Positions 49,837 through 57,619 of a stretch of DNA of 64,000 nt are shown here, piece after piece. Numbering within the stretch: the first letter of the stretch is position 1; every line of letters begins with the position of its first letter. Made by a program: the position numbers and the translations under genes. The DNA is from an uncultured Armatimonadota bacterium. GTDB taxonomy: Bacteria > Armatimonadota > Fimbriimonadia > Fimbriimonadales > Fimbriimonadaceae. The stretch lies in assembly GCA_903904815.1 (NCBI GenBank), contig CAIVDU010000039.1:56996-120995 (forward strand), in the 5' to 3' direction. The notes below the pieces were generated by a model, which was not told the DNA's origin, did not search any database, and saw only the letters and a list, made by a program, of their open reading frames with translations.

Positions 49837-50924
49837 TAACCGCCGATTTGGCTCATGCCGCGTCCCACTACCTTTTGGCCCTCGGCGAGATAGTGACGCT
49901 CAGGTTTGTGGGCCACGACATGCCGGAACAGGTCTCGGATTTCGTTGTCGGAGGCTCCAAGTCGTATTGGTGTGCGCAGATCCAGTTCGCCATCGGACAT
50001 CAGGCATGGCCGGAGGAATCCGTCATGCGTCAAACGAAGGCGGTTGCACTTCGAGCAAAAGTCGTTGGTGATCTGGCTGATGAAACCGATAGTGCCCTTG
50101 GCGCCGGGGATTCGAAATGTGCGGGCGGGGCCATTGGTGGCGATTTCCGCTGGTTCCAGAGGACCATGCACCTTCTCAATCGATTCTTGAAGCGTTTCCG
50201 CCGAAACAAACATTCTGCGCATTTGCGAATCGCTCAGCATGTCGCCTCTGGCCTGCCGCAGTTGGAGCAGTCCCTTCTCGCCATGAGCGGCAAATGCGTC
50301 GAAATCTGAGGGAGTCTCGTCCAGGCTCCAACGCATGGGCATGAGTTCGATAAATCGAACATGGACGGGTTTGGTAAGCGTCCAACTCGCGAAATCGGCC
50401 GCCTCGTCATCGTTGATCCCTTTCATGGCGACGCAGTTGATCTTCAGGGGCAGGATCCCTTCGTCGAAGGCAGCTTGAATTCCGTCCAAGACTTCCTGCA
50501 GACTGCCGCGTCGCGCAATGGGCTCAAAGCGTTCGGGCTTGAGCGTATCGAGGCTGACATTGAGCCGAGTCAGTCCTGCTTCTCGAAGTGGGGCTGCCAA
50601 CTGGGTCAGCATGAATCCGTTTGTCGTGCAACTGATTTCGCGGACTCCGGGCATCTTCGACACTTCTCGGATCATTTCCGGAAGGTCCTTTCGCAGCAGT
50701 GGCTCGCCCCCGGTGAGTCGGATCTTGCTCATTCCGAGAGTTGAAGCGATCCCGATCAGCCTGACGAGCTCTTCGTTGGTAAGGCTTTCTTCCTTGGGAG
50801 TCACCGGGAATCCTGATTCCGGCATGCAGTAGACGCATCGGAAGTTACACCGGTCGGTAATCGAGACCCGCAGGTAGTCGATGATTCTCCCGTATGGATC
50901 CCTGAGCTGCTCGTAATCTCCCAT
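49836..50924 (-). CDS. moaA: GTP 3',8-cyclase MoaA
   Basis: This radical SAM enzyme starts molybdenum cofactor synthesis by converting GTP to 3',8-cH2GTP. The 362 residues start MGDYEQLRDPYGRIIDYLRV. The N-terminal cluster motif is C26-x3-C30-x2-C33 in ITDRCNFRCVYCMP, the C-terminal cluster is FCSKCNRLRLTHDGFLRPCL, and the protein ends in the catalytically important GG. The frame extends to 51020 but those residues are not family-like. No other moa gene is in the window, so the pathway is completed elsewhere. It diverges from the BlaI gene. Confidence 0.96.
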   Translation of the reverse strand: MGDYEQLRDPYGRIIDYLRVSITDRCNFRCVYCMPESGFPVTPKEESLTNEELVRLIGIASTLGMSKIRLTGGEPLLRKDLPEMIREVSKMPGVREISCTTNGFMLTQLAAPLREAGLTRLNVSLDTLKPERFEPIARRGSLQEVLDGIQAAFDEGILPLKINCVAMKGINDDEAADFASWTLTKPVHVRFIELMPMRWSLDETPSDFDAFAAHGEKGLLQLRQARGDMLSDSQMRRMFVSAETLQESIEKVHGPLEPAEIATNGPARTFRIPGAKGTIGFISQITNDFCSKCNRLRLTHDGFLRPCLMSDGELDLRTPIRLGASDNEIRDLFRHVVAHKPERHYLAEGQKVVGRGMSQIGG

Positions 50925-51054
50925 GCTGAACTTGGCAAGCCGCCGTGCGTTCCTACGCTCGCTTGAGCGAGTACAGCACGAACTTACACTGTACACGACC
51001 GGTGTAGGAGTCGACCGCAATGAATGTCCGACTCATTTGCCGCCCTCGCAATTA

Positions 51055-51072
51055 TTACGAATTTTTTCGTAA
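51055..51072. promoter_or_regulatory. BlaI-type operator 1
   Basis: TTACGAA-tttt-TTCGTAA is a perfect 7-bp inverted repeat upstream of the BlaI gene. With operator 2, one base pair away, it forms a tandem site across the likely promoter. Autorepression by the BlaI homologue is strongly suggested. Confidence 0.85.
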
Positions 51073-51073
51073 G

Positions 51074-51091
51074 ATACGAAAAAGTTCGTAT
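51074..51091. promoter_or_regulatory. BlaI-type operator 2
   Basis: ATACGAA-aaag-TTCGTAT is a second perfect 7-bp inverted repeat with the same half-site TACGAA and the same 4-bp spacer. It ends 11 bp before the GTG start. Confidence 0.85.
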
Positions 51092-51102
51092 ACAATGACT
51101 TC

Positions 51103-51495
51103 GTGAAAGTCAAGGACTCACGCCGAAAGCCGACAAAGTCAGAACTTGCCATCTTGCAGGTTGTTTGGAATGTTGGCGAGGTGACCGTAAGGCAGGTTCA
51201 TGAACACCTCTCTGAATCCAGGGAGATTGGTTACACGACCGTCTTGAAGCTGATGCAGCTCATGACGGAAAAGGGTCTACTGCTGCGCGCCGAACAGGGT
51301 AAGGCTCACGTATACCGGGCTGCCGAGGCCTCGTCCACCGCCAAACAGAGTCTCGTTGAGGACTTCATCGAGAAGGCGTTTAGCGGATCAGCTCACGATC
51401 TTGTGATGCACGCTTTGAACTCGAGGAGATCACGACCGGAGGAACTTGCCGAGATTCGAGCTCTCATCGATCGGCTGGAGGAAGGCCATGACTAG
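51103..51495 (+). CDS. BlaI/MecI/CopY family repressor
   Basis: This 130-residue winged-helix repressor has PTKSELAILQVVWNVGEVTV then RQVHEHLSESREIGYTTVLK and a C-terminal dimerisation helix. Family members are cleaved or released when the partner M56 protease is activated. The start is GTG; the stop overlaps the M56 gene start by 8 bp, so the pair is translationally coupled. Two tandem TACGAA/TTCGTA operators lie just upstream. No beta-lactamase gene is adjacent, so the regulated target is this operon and probably other loci. Confidence 0.93.
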   Translation: MKVKDSRRKPTKSELAILQVVWNVGEVTVRQVHEHLSESREIGYTTVLKLMQLMTEKGLLLRAEQGKAHVYRAAEASSTAKQSLVEDFIEKAFSGSAHDLVMHALNSRRSRPEELAEIRALIDRLEEGHD

Positions 51496-53599
51496 TCTGG
51501 TTGACACCCTTGGATGGACTCTCCTGCACTTTTTGTGGCAGGGGTGCATTGTGGGGGCCTTGCTCTGGTTGGGACTGTTTCTCAGCCGCCGGAGCGAAGC
51601 CCGGGTTCGGTATGCGATTTGCTGTGGAACGTTGGTGGCGCTCGCGCTATGCCCCATTGGCACCAGCCTTGCGCTTCAGCGGTCCCGGGTGGAGTCTCTG
51701 CCGTCACCGGTGGTTGCTCGAAGAAGTGGGCAAGCTTCCCGCGTTGTTATCCTTGCCGTGCTTCCACCCAAACAGCCCACGGTTGCGGAGCGGATGCACC
51801 AGATGATGCCGGTGATGGTCGTTTGCTGGCTTTGCGGCGTTTTGGTTCTCTCGGTGCGCATGGCGGGAGGACTGTGGGTCGTCGAAAGATTGCGGCGGCG
51901 TTGGAGCCGGGCTGCGCCACAGGAATGGCAAGATCGCTTGAACGCCCTTCAAGAATCCCTTGGAATTTCTCAGCGAGTCCAACTGCTGATCTCTGACCGC
52001 ATCGCAGTCCCGATTGCGATGGGTGTTTTTCGTGCCGTTGTAATCCTGCCAAGTAGCTTGCTGATGGGATTTCCGATTGACCAAGTCGAATGCTTGCTAT
52101 TGCACGAACTGGCTCACGTTCGTCGCTTCGACTATCTCCTGAATCTCGTTCAGTCTTGTCTTGAGACGGTGCTGTTTTATCATCCGGTCGTCTGGTGGGT
52201 GTCTCACACGATCCGCATCGAACGAGAGCATTGCTGTGATGAGATTGTCATTAGTGCTACCGGGAATTCAAAACTGTACGCCCGAGCCCTGACTCACTTG
52301 GAGCAACAGCTCCACCAGATTCCTCAGTTTTCCATGTCTGCCAACGGAGGTCACCTTATGAACCGTGTCGCCCGCATCTTGTCTAAGAAGCAAAACCCGA
52401 AAAACTCAACTGCGCTTTGGCCCTCGATCTTCCTGCTGACTGCCGTGGCAATCGGACTGGCGGAGACAGTACATGCCCAGACCACGAACAAGAAGACACA
52501 AGCTAAGGTTCATCGGCACTCCGCGATTGCCCACCGTACGCCCGGTTCGTCAAAGCCCATTTCGGCGAAAGTCACCCCATTGAATGCACGTCAGGCCACA
52601 GTCGCTCTTCCGAAGCCAGCTTGGCCGCGGATTGTTCGCCTTCCGGCGTTGACATCCAAGTTGACTTTGGCACGACCGACCAATAGGTCAATCGTGGCTG
52701 CTAAAAACGATTTTGAGACTTCGATTCTGCCGGTTGGTTCAAGGGTCTATCTCGTCGCCGAACCGCCGGTCACGAACATCACCTTAAAACTGAACGACGT
52801 TTCATTCGCCGACGCAGTCGACCAAATTGCGCGACAGGCTGGGATCTCTTATTCGATTGCACCGCCGAATCCCATGCAACGGTTCAAGTATGAGCCGGTG
52901 CATCTGAATCTGGTTCATCGGTCCCTCGATCAGGCCATACAAGCGGTGTGCTTCGCGGGTCGCGCCACATATCGCTTGGAAGGCGGGACCTACTTCTTCG
53001 AGTTGCGCCCAGTTCAATCCGATGTTCCTGCGGCTAACTCGGGGTTCGGCGGCGGCGTACCCAATGAGGGCACTGGTGGCCAAGCCGGCATGGGCGGAGG
53101 TTTCGGCGGAGGACTCGGTGGCTCACGGTCGGTAGGGGCGGGTTCCTTTGGAGGTCAGGGAGTCATTGGCGGTGGCGGAGGACTGGGTAGTTCACGGTCT
53201 CTGGGAGCGGGCGCCAATGGAGGGGGCGGAGGTCTCGGGGGCGGGCAAGCTGGCTTTGGGGGTGGCTCAACCAACGCGGTGGGAAGCGGAGTCAGCGGAG
53301 TCCGGTCAGCTTCGGGGCAGTCTTTTGACCCAGCCGCCATCGGTTCCGTCAAAGCCTCGGCGGGTCCCGGCCCGATCACGTTCGATTTGGACCTCAAGGA
53401 TTGCCCTATTCGTACCGCGATCAGCCTGCTCGCCAAGCAGGCGACAAGGACGTGCGTGGTCCTTGCCGGGGCTTCCAACAAACGCATTACGGTGAAGGCG
53501 TCTGGTCTTAGCTTTGAAGCCGCCCTTCAATTGCTCTGCCGGGAGTCGGGAAACACCTACCACATTCAAGGCGACGCCTTTTACCTCTCACACAGCTAG
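51488..53599 (+). CDS. M56 (BlaR1/MecR1-like) metalloprotease with two STN-like domains
   Basis: This 703-residue membrane protease would signal to the BlaI repressor. The M56 part (1-300) has an N-terminal TM helix, more TM helices near residues 110-135, the zinc motif HELAH at 206-210 and REHCCDE about 45 residues later. The usual C-terminal penicillin-binding sensor is absent. After a TM helix near residue 325 come a basic linker, an STN-like domain (about 425-515, FADAVDQIARQAGISYSIAP), a glycine-rich segment (about 518-615) and a second STN-like domain (about 630-703, CPIRTAISLLAKQATRTCVV). STN domains occur at the N-termini of secretins and TonB receptors. Confidence 0.9.
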   Translation: MTSLVDTLGWTLLHFLWQGCIVGALLWLGLFLSRRSEARVRYAICCGTLVALALCPIGTSLALQRSRVESLPSPVVARRSGQASRVVILAVLPPKQPTVAERMHQMMPVMVVCWLCGVLVLSVRMAGGLWVVERLRRRWSRAAPQEWQDRLNALQESLGISQRVQLLISDRIAVPIAMGVFRAVVILPSSLLMGFPIDQVECLLLHELAHVRRFDYLLNLVQSCLETVLFYHPVVWWVSHTIRIEREHCCDEIVISATGNSKLYARALTHLEQQLHQIPQFSMSANGGHLMNRVARILSKKQNPKNSTALWPSIFLLTAVAIGLAETVHAQTTNKKTQAKVHRHSAIAHRTPGSSKPISAKVTPLNARQATVALPKPAWPRIVRLPALTSKLTLARPTNRSIVAAKNDFETSILPVGSRVYLVAEPPVTNITLKLNDVSFADAVDQIARQAGISYSIAPPNPMQRFKYEPVHLNLVHRSLDQAIQAVCFAGRATYRLEGGTYFFELRPVQSDVPAANSGFGGGVPNEGTGGQAGMGGGFGGGLGGSRSVGAGSFGGQGVIGGGGGLGSSRSLGAGANGGGGGLGGGQAGFGGGSTNAVGSGVSGVRSASGQSFDPAAIGSVKASAGPGPITFDLDLKDCPIRTAISLLAKQATRTCVVLAGASNKRITVKASGLSFEAALQLLCRESGNTYHIQGDAFYLSHS

Positions 53600-53620
53600 G
53601 AGAGACTCAAACGAAACGCG

Positions 53621-54667
53621 CTAGGCGGCGCGGCTATTTTTTCTAGCCTGCTTGAAGGCATAGAGCGCCGCGTCCGCCTTCTTTCGGATTACCGGCTCGG
53701 CTTCTTTCCTGTCGAATTCGGCGATGCCGAAGCTGAACCGGATGGTCATTCGGCGATCTTCGTGGAAGCACGGGTGATCTCCGCACGAATTGGTGAGTTT
53801 CACGAACATGCCTTTCAGCATGGTTTCGGTCATGTCGCCAACCACTACGAACTCGTCTCCGCCGAGCCGCGCGACGAATGCCTTCTCGCCAACTGCCTTG
53901 CGAAGTCGACTTCCGAAGGTCACCAATGCGGAGTCACCTGCCGCATGGCCGTAGGTGTCGTTGAGCGCCTTAAACCCGTCCAGGTCGAGCATTGCCAGAC
54001 ACCGGATTTCGCTGTCCTGGGCTGCCTGGGCAAAAACTCGCTGGGTGTGTTCTTCATAGGCGCGAAGATTGGCTAGCCCGGTGAGTGCATCCGTTCTGCC
54101 CTCTTCGTGCGCCTTCTCAAGGTGGGCGCTCAGCTTCTTAGAATGAGCCTGATACTCCGCCCTGAGCGCTCGTTCTCGAGCCGCTTGCTCTTCCACAAGC
54201 TTCTGAAGGCCGACAACGCCTTGGGCCAATAGCTTGCGAACTTCGTCGAGGCTGGGGGCTTTTTGGGCTTCGGAAAGGCCACGTCGGACGTCTTCCATCC
54301 CGCTTATCGGTCTGCCTGCAGCATCGATCGAGCTTGCGAACTTATCGAGTGTTTCGGAGACGGCGGAGCCGAGCTCCTCAATCAGGCCCTCGATCTCTTG
54401 ACGCTGTGCCACGGCGAAGTCAGAGGACGCCGCTTCCAAAGCGTGGGACACTCTCTCAAAGTGCTCTGCGGTCTGGACATCGGTGTCATACCGCGATCTA
54501 AGTTGTGAGACGGTTTTTAGAAATCGTTTCCCGATTTCCGATTGTGGGTGGAGAACGAAAAGGTCGATCACCTGCGTCGACCGGGCCCCGAGAGAACGCC
54601 ATTGCTTTGCCTCTACCGATTCGCCCTGATCGCCTGGCTTCCGAAAAATATCGTTGAGTATGCCCAC
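53621..54667 (-). CDS. Diguanylate cyclase (GGDEF domain)
   Basis: This 348-residue protein makes cyclic di-GMP. The N-terminal 190 residues are predicted helical and coiled-coil (AEHFERVSHALEAASSDFAV ... EEQAARERALRAEYQAHSKK) with no membrane segment, so it is cytoplasmic. The GGDEF domain (about 195-345) has DALTGLANLRAYEE, LAMLDLDGFKALNDTYGHAA, the intact active site RLGGDEFVV and SFGIAEF. No RxxD autoinhibitory site is evident just before GGDEF. The start is GTG. The gene converges with the M56 gene, 22 bp between stops. Confidence 0.93.
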   Translation of the reverse strand: MGILNDIFRKPGDQGESVEAKQWRSLGARSTQVIDLFVLHPQSEIGKRFLKTVSQLRSRYDTDVQTAEHFERVSHALEAASSDFAVAQRQEIEGLIEELGSAVSETLDKFASSIDAAGRPISGMEDVRRGLSEAQKAPSLDEVRKLLAQGVVGLQKLVEEQAARERALRAEYQAHSKKLSAHLEKAHEEGRTDALTGLANLRAYEEHTQRVFAQAAQDSEIRCLAMLDLDGFKALNDTYGHAAGDSALVTFGSRLRKAVGEKAFVARLGGDEFVVVGDMTETMLKGMFVKLTNSCGDHPCFHEDRRMTIRFSFGIAEFDRKEAEPVIRKKADAALYAFKQARKNSRAA

Positions 54668-54800
54668 TACCTATTCGGTTCGGCAGATTTGGGCCAAGGA
54701 TAACCTGTTAACTCTAGGGGGATTGTCTTGATGTTGAAATGAGGCTCACTCGTCACTAAGTCATTAAGCTGGCATGGCACAGGCTCGCCGCTTAGCACGC

Positions 54801-54835
54801 AAAAACGCCCCGGGGCCTAGAGGCCTCGGGGCGCA
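54801..54835 (-). terminator. Rho-independent terminator of the Spy-like gene
   Basis: Read on the minus strand, a GC-rich stem (CGCCCCGAGGCCT/GGGCCCCGGGGCG-type, 12-13 bp with one wobble) is followed by TTTTT. It lies about 35 bp beyond the stop of the gene at 54869. Confidence 0.9.
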
Positions 54836-54868
54836 TTGTATCTTCTACCGAAGTTTTAGCCTGGAGGT

Positions 54869-55525
54869 TTAGAGTCCGCCGCCAGCGGTGTCTGCCACGA
54901 ACGGCTTTCCACCCAGTTCTTTCAGCTTCGTGAGCTGCTCAGGTGTGAGAACCTTGTGGATCTCGTCCTTCAGAACCTGCTGGTTCTTTGTTCGCGCCTC
55001 GCCTGCGGCAGCGCGATCAAGCTCCTGACTTCGGACTTTCTCCATAATTGCTTGGTTGGCCTCGTTTTGCTTAGCCTGAAGATCTTTAATCTTCGCCTTC
55101 TGGTCGTCGGTCAGTCCGAGAGCGGTTTGGACATCGGGGATCGTTGCAGCTGCGTCACCCTGAAGTTGAATTTGAATCTCCTTGATTCTCTTCTGCTGGG
55201 GCTCGGTCAAGAGAGCCAGAACAGCTTTCTCTTGCTCGGCTCGGCGAGCTGCCATTGCGGCTGGGTCTGGAGGAGTTCCTCCACCGCCACCGGCTCCGCC
55301 GCCACCACCGCGATTTCCGCGCTGGGACTGTCGGAGTTCGTCTAGTTTGGCGATCTCGTCAGAAGTGAGTTCAAGGTCTTTTTGGACATCGGGTCGGGCC
55401 AAGAGCTGAGCGAGGCCATATCCAACCCGTCCGCGTCCCTGTCGACCACCGCCGCCCTGTGCGAAACACGAGCAGACGGCTAGCGAGAGTACAAGCACGG
55501 CGATAATGCGGTTTTTTACGTTCAT
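54869..55525 (-). CDS. Periplasmic Spy/CpxP-like helical protein
   Basis: From the ATG at 55525 (GGAGG eight bases upstream) the product is 218 residues with a signal peptide (1-23, VLVLSLAVCSCFAQ). Three helical LTxxQ-type units are seen: LELTSDEIAKLDELRQSQRG, LLTEPQQKRIKEIQIQLQG and LGLTDDQKAKIKDLQAKQNE, then VLTPEQLTKLKELGGKPF. Glycine runs lie near residues 25-35 and 70-85. LTxxQ proteins such as Spy and CpxP are periplasmic chaperones or stress sensors, often induced by metals. It is divergent from a metal-efflux operon, which fits that role. Confidence 0.8.
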   Translation of the reverse strand: MNVKNRIIAVLVLSLAVCSCFAQGGGGRQGRGRVGYGLAQLLARPDVQKDLELTSDEIAKLDELRQSQRGNRGGGGGAGGGGGTPPDPAAMAARRAEQEKAVLALLTEPQQKRIKEIQIQLQGDAAATIPDVQTALGLTDDQKAKIKDLQAKQNEANQAIMEKVRSQELDRAAAGEARTKNQQVLKDEIHKVLTPEQLTKLKELGGKPFVADTAGGGL

Positions 55526-55744
55526 CGAAGCGTTCCTCCGCCTGTCGAGATCAGGTGGACGGCGCGTAGCCCTCCGCCCGCGATAGGCCGATTGAGGCAG
55601 AGACGAAGATGGCCGACCGAAGTTCACCCGTATTTCTTCGTGGAAAGGATCTTTCTTGATTTCGTAAGCGCCTGTGCCGTGAAGTCCATGTCATTGGATC
55701 TCACGCCAAGAGCCAGAGGCAAATGTATGCGACAATATCGGTAA

Positions 55745-56221
55745 GTGCTCAGAGCAACCGCCTTCCTATTACGGATGCTATGCTTGGTCGCCCTGGTTTT
55801 TTCGGCAATACCGACCCAGGCGATCGAGAAAGTTTGCGTAATTGGGGGAGCTAGCGAAGCGCTCCACGCTTCCTGCGGCATGCGGTGCTGTGCGAAGGCT
55901 CCGGGTACGCCGGCAATCCTTAAGCACGGCTGCTGCAAGGCGTCGGTCAAGGCAAAACGCACGGCGAGCGTTTCGACTCCCAATTGCCGCTGTGAGATCC
56001 GAGTCCATTCGACTGGCGTGGTCACTAAGTCGGCGGCGATACCGGCGACGAACCAGATTTGGTTGGTGGCCATTGCCGATACATCGGTTCTGGTTTCTGT
56101 CTCGACTCCCCAGATTCCCCTCGATCCTTACGTTCTGTCGAGTTTTGAATCGAGCCCGCCGCTCTTCAGCGATTCCTCGCCTCCGGCCGATCGAGCTCCG
56201 CCTGTCCTCCAAGTTTCGTAG
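55745..56221 (+). CDS. Small secreted Cys-rich protein heading the efflux operon
   Basis: This 158-residue precursor starts at GTG and has a signal peptide (about 1-26, LLRMLCLVALVFSAIPTQA). The mature part has clustered cysteines: ASCGMRCCAK, HGCCKAS and NCRCEI within about 45 residues, then a Pro- and Ser-rich tail. Metal binding is plausible. It is in line with the TolC, adaptor and RND genes (36 bp to the next start). A minus-strand frame over the same bases is judged a shadow, because this one has the signal peptide and operon position. No named family is recognised. Confidence 0.65.
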   Translation: MLRATAFLLRMLCLVALVFSAIPTQAIEKVCVIGGASEALHASCGMRCCAKAPGTPAILKHGCCKASVKAKRTASVSTPNCRCEIRVHSTGVVTKSAAIPATNQIWLVAIADTSVLVSVSTPQIPLDPYVLSSFESSPPLFSDSSPPADRAPPVLQVS

Positions 56222-56257
56222 CGTCGGTCTCTCGCGTCGCGAGAGTCGCCTTGGACC

Positions 56258-57619
56258 TTGTTGAGGAACTTTCTCATCGTTCGAATTAACTCAAATTTCG
56301 TTCTGCGCATTGGTCTAGCTTCCGTCGTGGCACTCGGCTTTAGCCTTCGCGCCGTTGCCCAAGACCCTGTCCCGGTCTCGAATCCACTAACTCTGGCTCG
56401 AGCCCTTGAATTCGCCCGTGCTCACAGCCCTCGGTTGCTTGCGTCGAGATCCGACGTGGACTCGAGTGCCGATTGGGCGCAGTCGGTGCGATCCAAGCTC
56501 AGTCCCAGAGTCTCGCTCAACGCATATGCGATTTCGGGAAACTACGGGGCCATCTTTGGTTCGTCGCCGACAGTGGATCCGGTCAACACGTTGTTGTCGC
56601 CATCGGGGTTCCTGGGCGACGCGAACATCATGGTGATGATGCCGCTGTGGACGGGTGGGTTTCTTGAGTCCCAATCGGGGGCAGCACGTTCTTTGGTCGG
56701 CGCCGCAATTGCCGACTCCGCTGAGGTCGAGTCTGACGTGGCACTTTCCGTGGAAGTTGGTTTCCTTCGTGCTCAACTTGCCGACGCAAATGTGACGGCC
56801 AGCCACGCGAAGGTGGTGTCCCTCGAAGAGATCGTGAGGGTGACTCAGAGCAGGTTCGAGGTGGGAAAGGACATCGCGGCCTCGGTGAGTAGAGTCCAGG
56901 CCGACCTTTCGCAGGCGAAGCGGCTGGAAAGAGTCGCCCTCGGCGAACGGGAGAAGGCTTGCCTCGATCTCCTGGCAAGCATGGGAGCGAGACTCGACCT
57001 TAGACCCACAATCGAGTTTGATTCCGATCCTGATTCGACGCTAGATCCCCTGGCTAATTGTCTAAGACTAGCCAGACAGAGCAGACCGGCCATCAAAGCC
57101 GCGCGGGCACGTTTGGAGTCGACGAAGTTTGACCTGAGGGCCGCACACTCGGCGACGCTTCCCCAGGTCTACGGAGTCGCTTTTGCCGACTCGGCTACTC
57201 AAACCATGAATCGGGGTTCGGCGGTGGGAGTTACGGTCAGTTTCCCGCTGTACGACGCGGGGGAGAGGCGGGCGATGATTTCGAAGTCCCAAGCCGAGAA
57301 AGCCAAGGCGGAGGCCAATATGGCGCAAGTCCAAATTGAAGTCGAGCGCGACGTCCGCGAAGCGTATATCGACGTCGAAACCGCAGAGGCGGCGCTAGCT
57401 TCCGCGCGTGATGCGGTGAACGCCGCGCAATCGGCCTACGACGTGATCAACCTGCGAGTCGCGAACGGGAAGGGAATTCTCCTCGAGCTTCTTGATTCGC
57501 TTCAGGCCCTCGCCCAAGCCAAGAGTGACCTTGCCGTGGCCAGGTACGAGAGGTCGAACTCGCTGTTCCGGCTTCGGCGATTAGTCGGCCAATCTCCCGC
57601 TTCTGGAGGATCGAAATGA
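56258..57619 (+). CDS. TolC-family outer-membrane efflux protein
   Basis: The 453-residue protein (TTG start) has a signal peptide (about 15-34, LASVVALGFSLRAVAQ) and the OEP repeat: TLARALEFARAHSPRLLASR in the first half, and KFDLRAAHSATLPQVYGVAF with VGVTVSFPLYDAGERRAMIS in the second. Long amphipathic helices match the TolC coiled-coil barrel. It forms the outer-membrane channel of the tripartite pump. Its stop overlaps the adaptor start (ATGA), so the two are translationally coupled. The order outer protein, adaptor, pump is typical of CusCBA/CzcCBA systems. Confidence 0.92.
   Translation: MLRNFLIVRINSNFVLRIGLASVVALGFSLRAVAQDPVPVSNPLTLARALEFARAHSPRLLASRSDVDSSADWAQSVRSKLSPRVSLNAYAISGNYGAIFGSSPTVDPVNTLLSPSGFLGDANIMVMMPLWTGGFLESQSGAARSLVGAAIADSAEVESDVALSVEVGFLRAQLADANVTASHAKVVSLEEIVRVTQSRFEVGKDIAASVSRVQADLSQAKRLERVALGEREKACLDLLASMGARLDLRPTIEFDSDPDSTLDPLANCLRLARQSRPAIKAARARLESTKFDLRAAHSATLPQVYGVAFADSATQTMNRGSAVGVTVSFPLYDAGERRAMISKSQAEKAKAEANMAQVQIEVERDVREAYIDVETAEAALASARDAVNAAQSAYDVINLRVANGKGILLELLDSLQALAQAKSDLAVARYERSNSLFRLRRLVGQSPASGGSK

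Noticed and set aside
53040..53330. Tandem DNA repeat within the M56 gene as an assembly artefact
   Set aside because: The Gly-rich segment keeps the reading frame and continues into a second conserved-looking domain, so it is treated as a real linker.
51488..53599. Classical BlaR1 beta-lactam sensor
   Set aside because: The C-terminal region has no penicillin-binding motifs (SxxK, SxN, KTG) and reads instead as STN-like domains and a Gly-rich linker; no beta-lactamase is adjacent.
55624..56073. 149-codon minus-strand ORF
   Set aside because: It overlaps the plus-strand Cys-rich protein, which has a signal peptide and operon position; the minus frame has neither.
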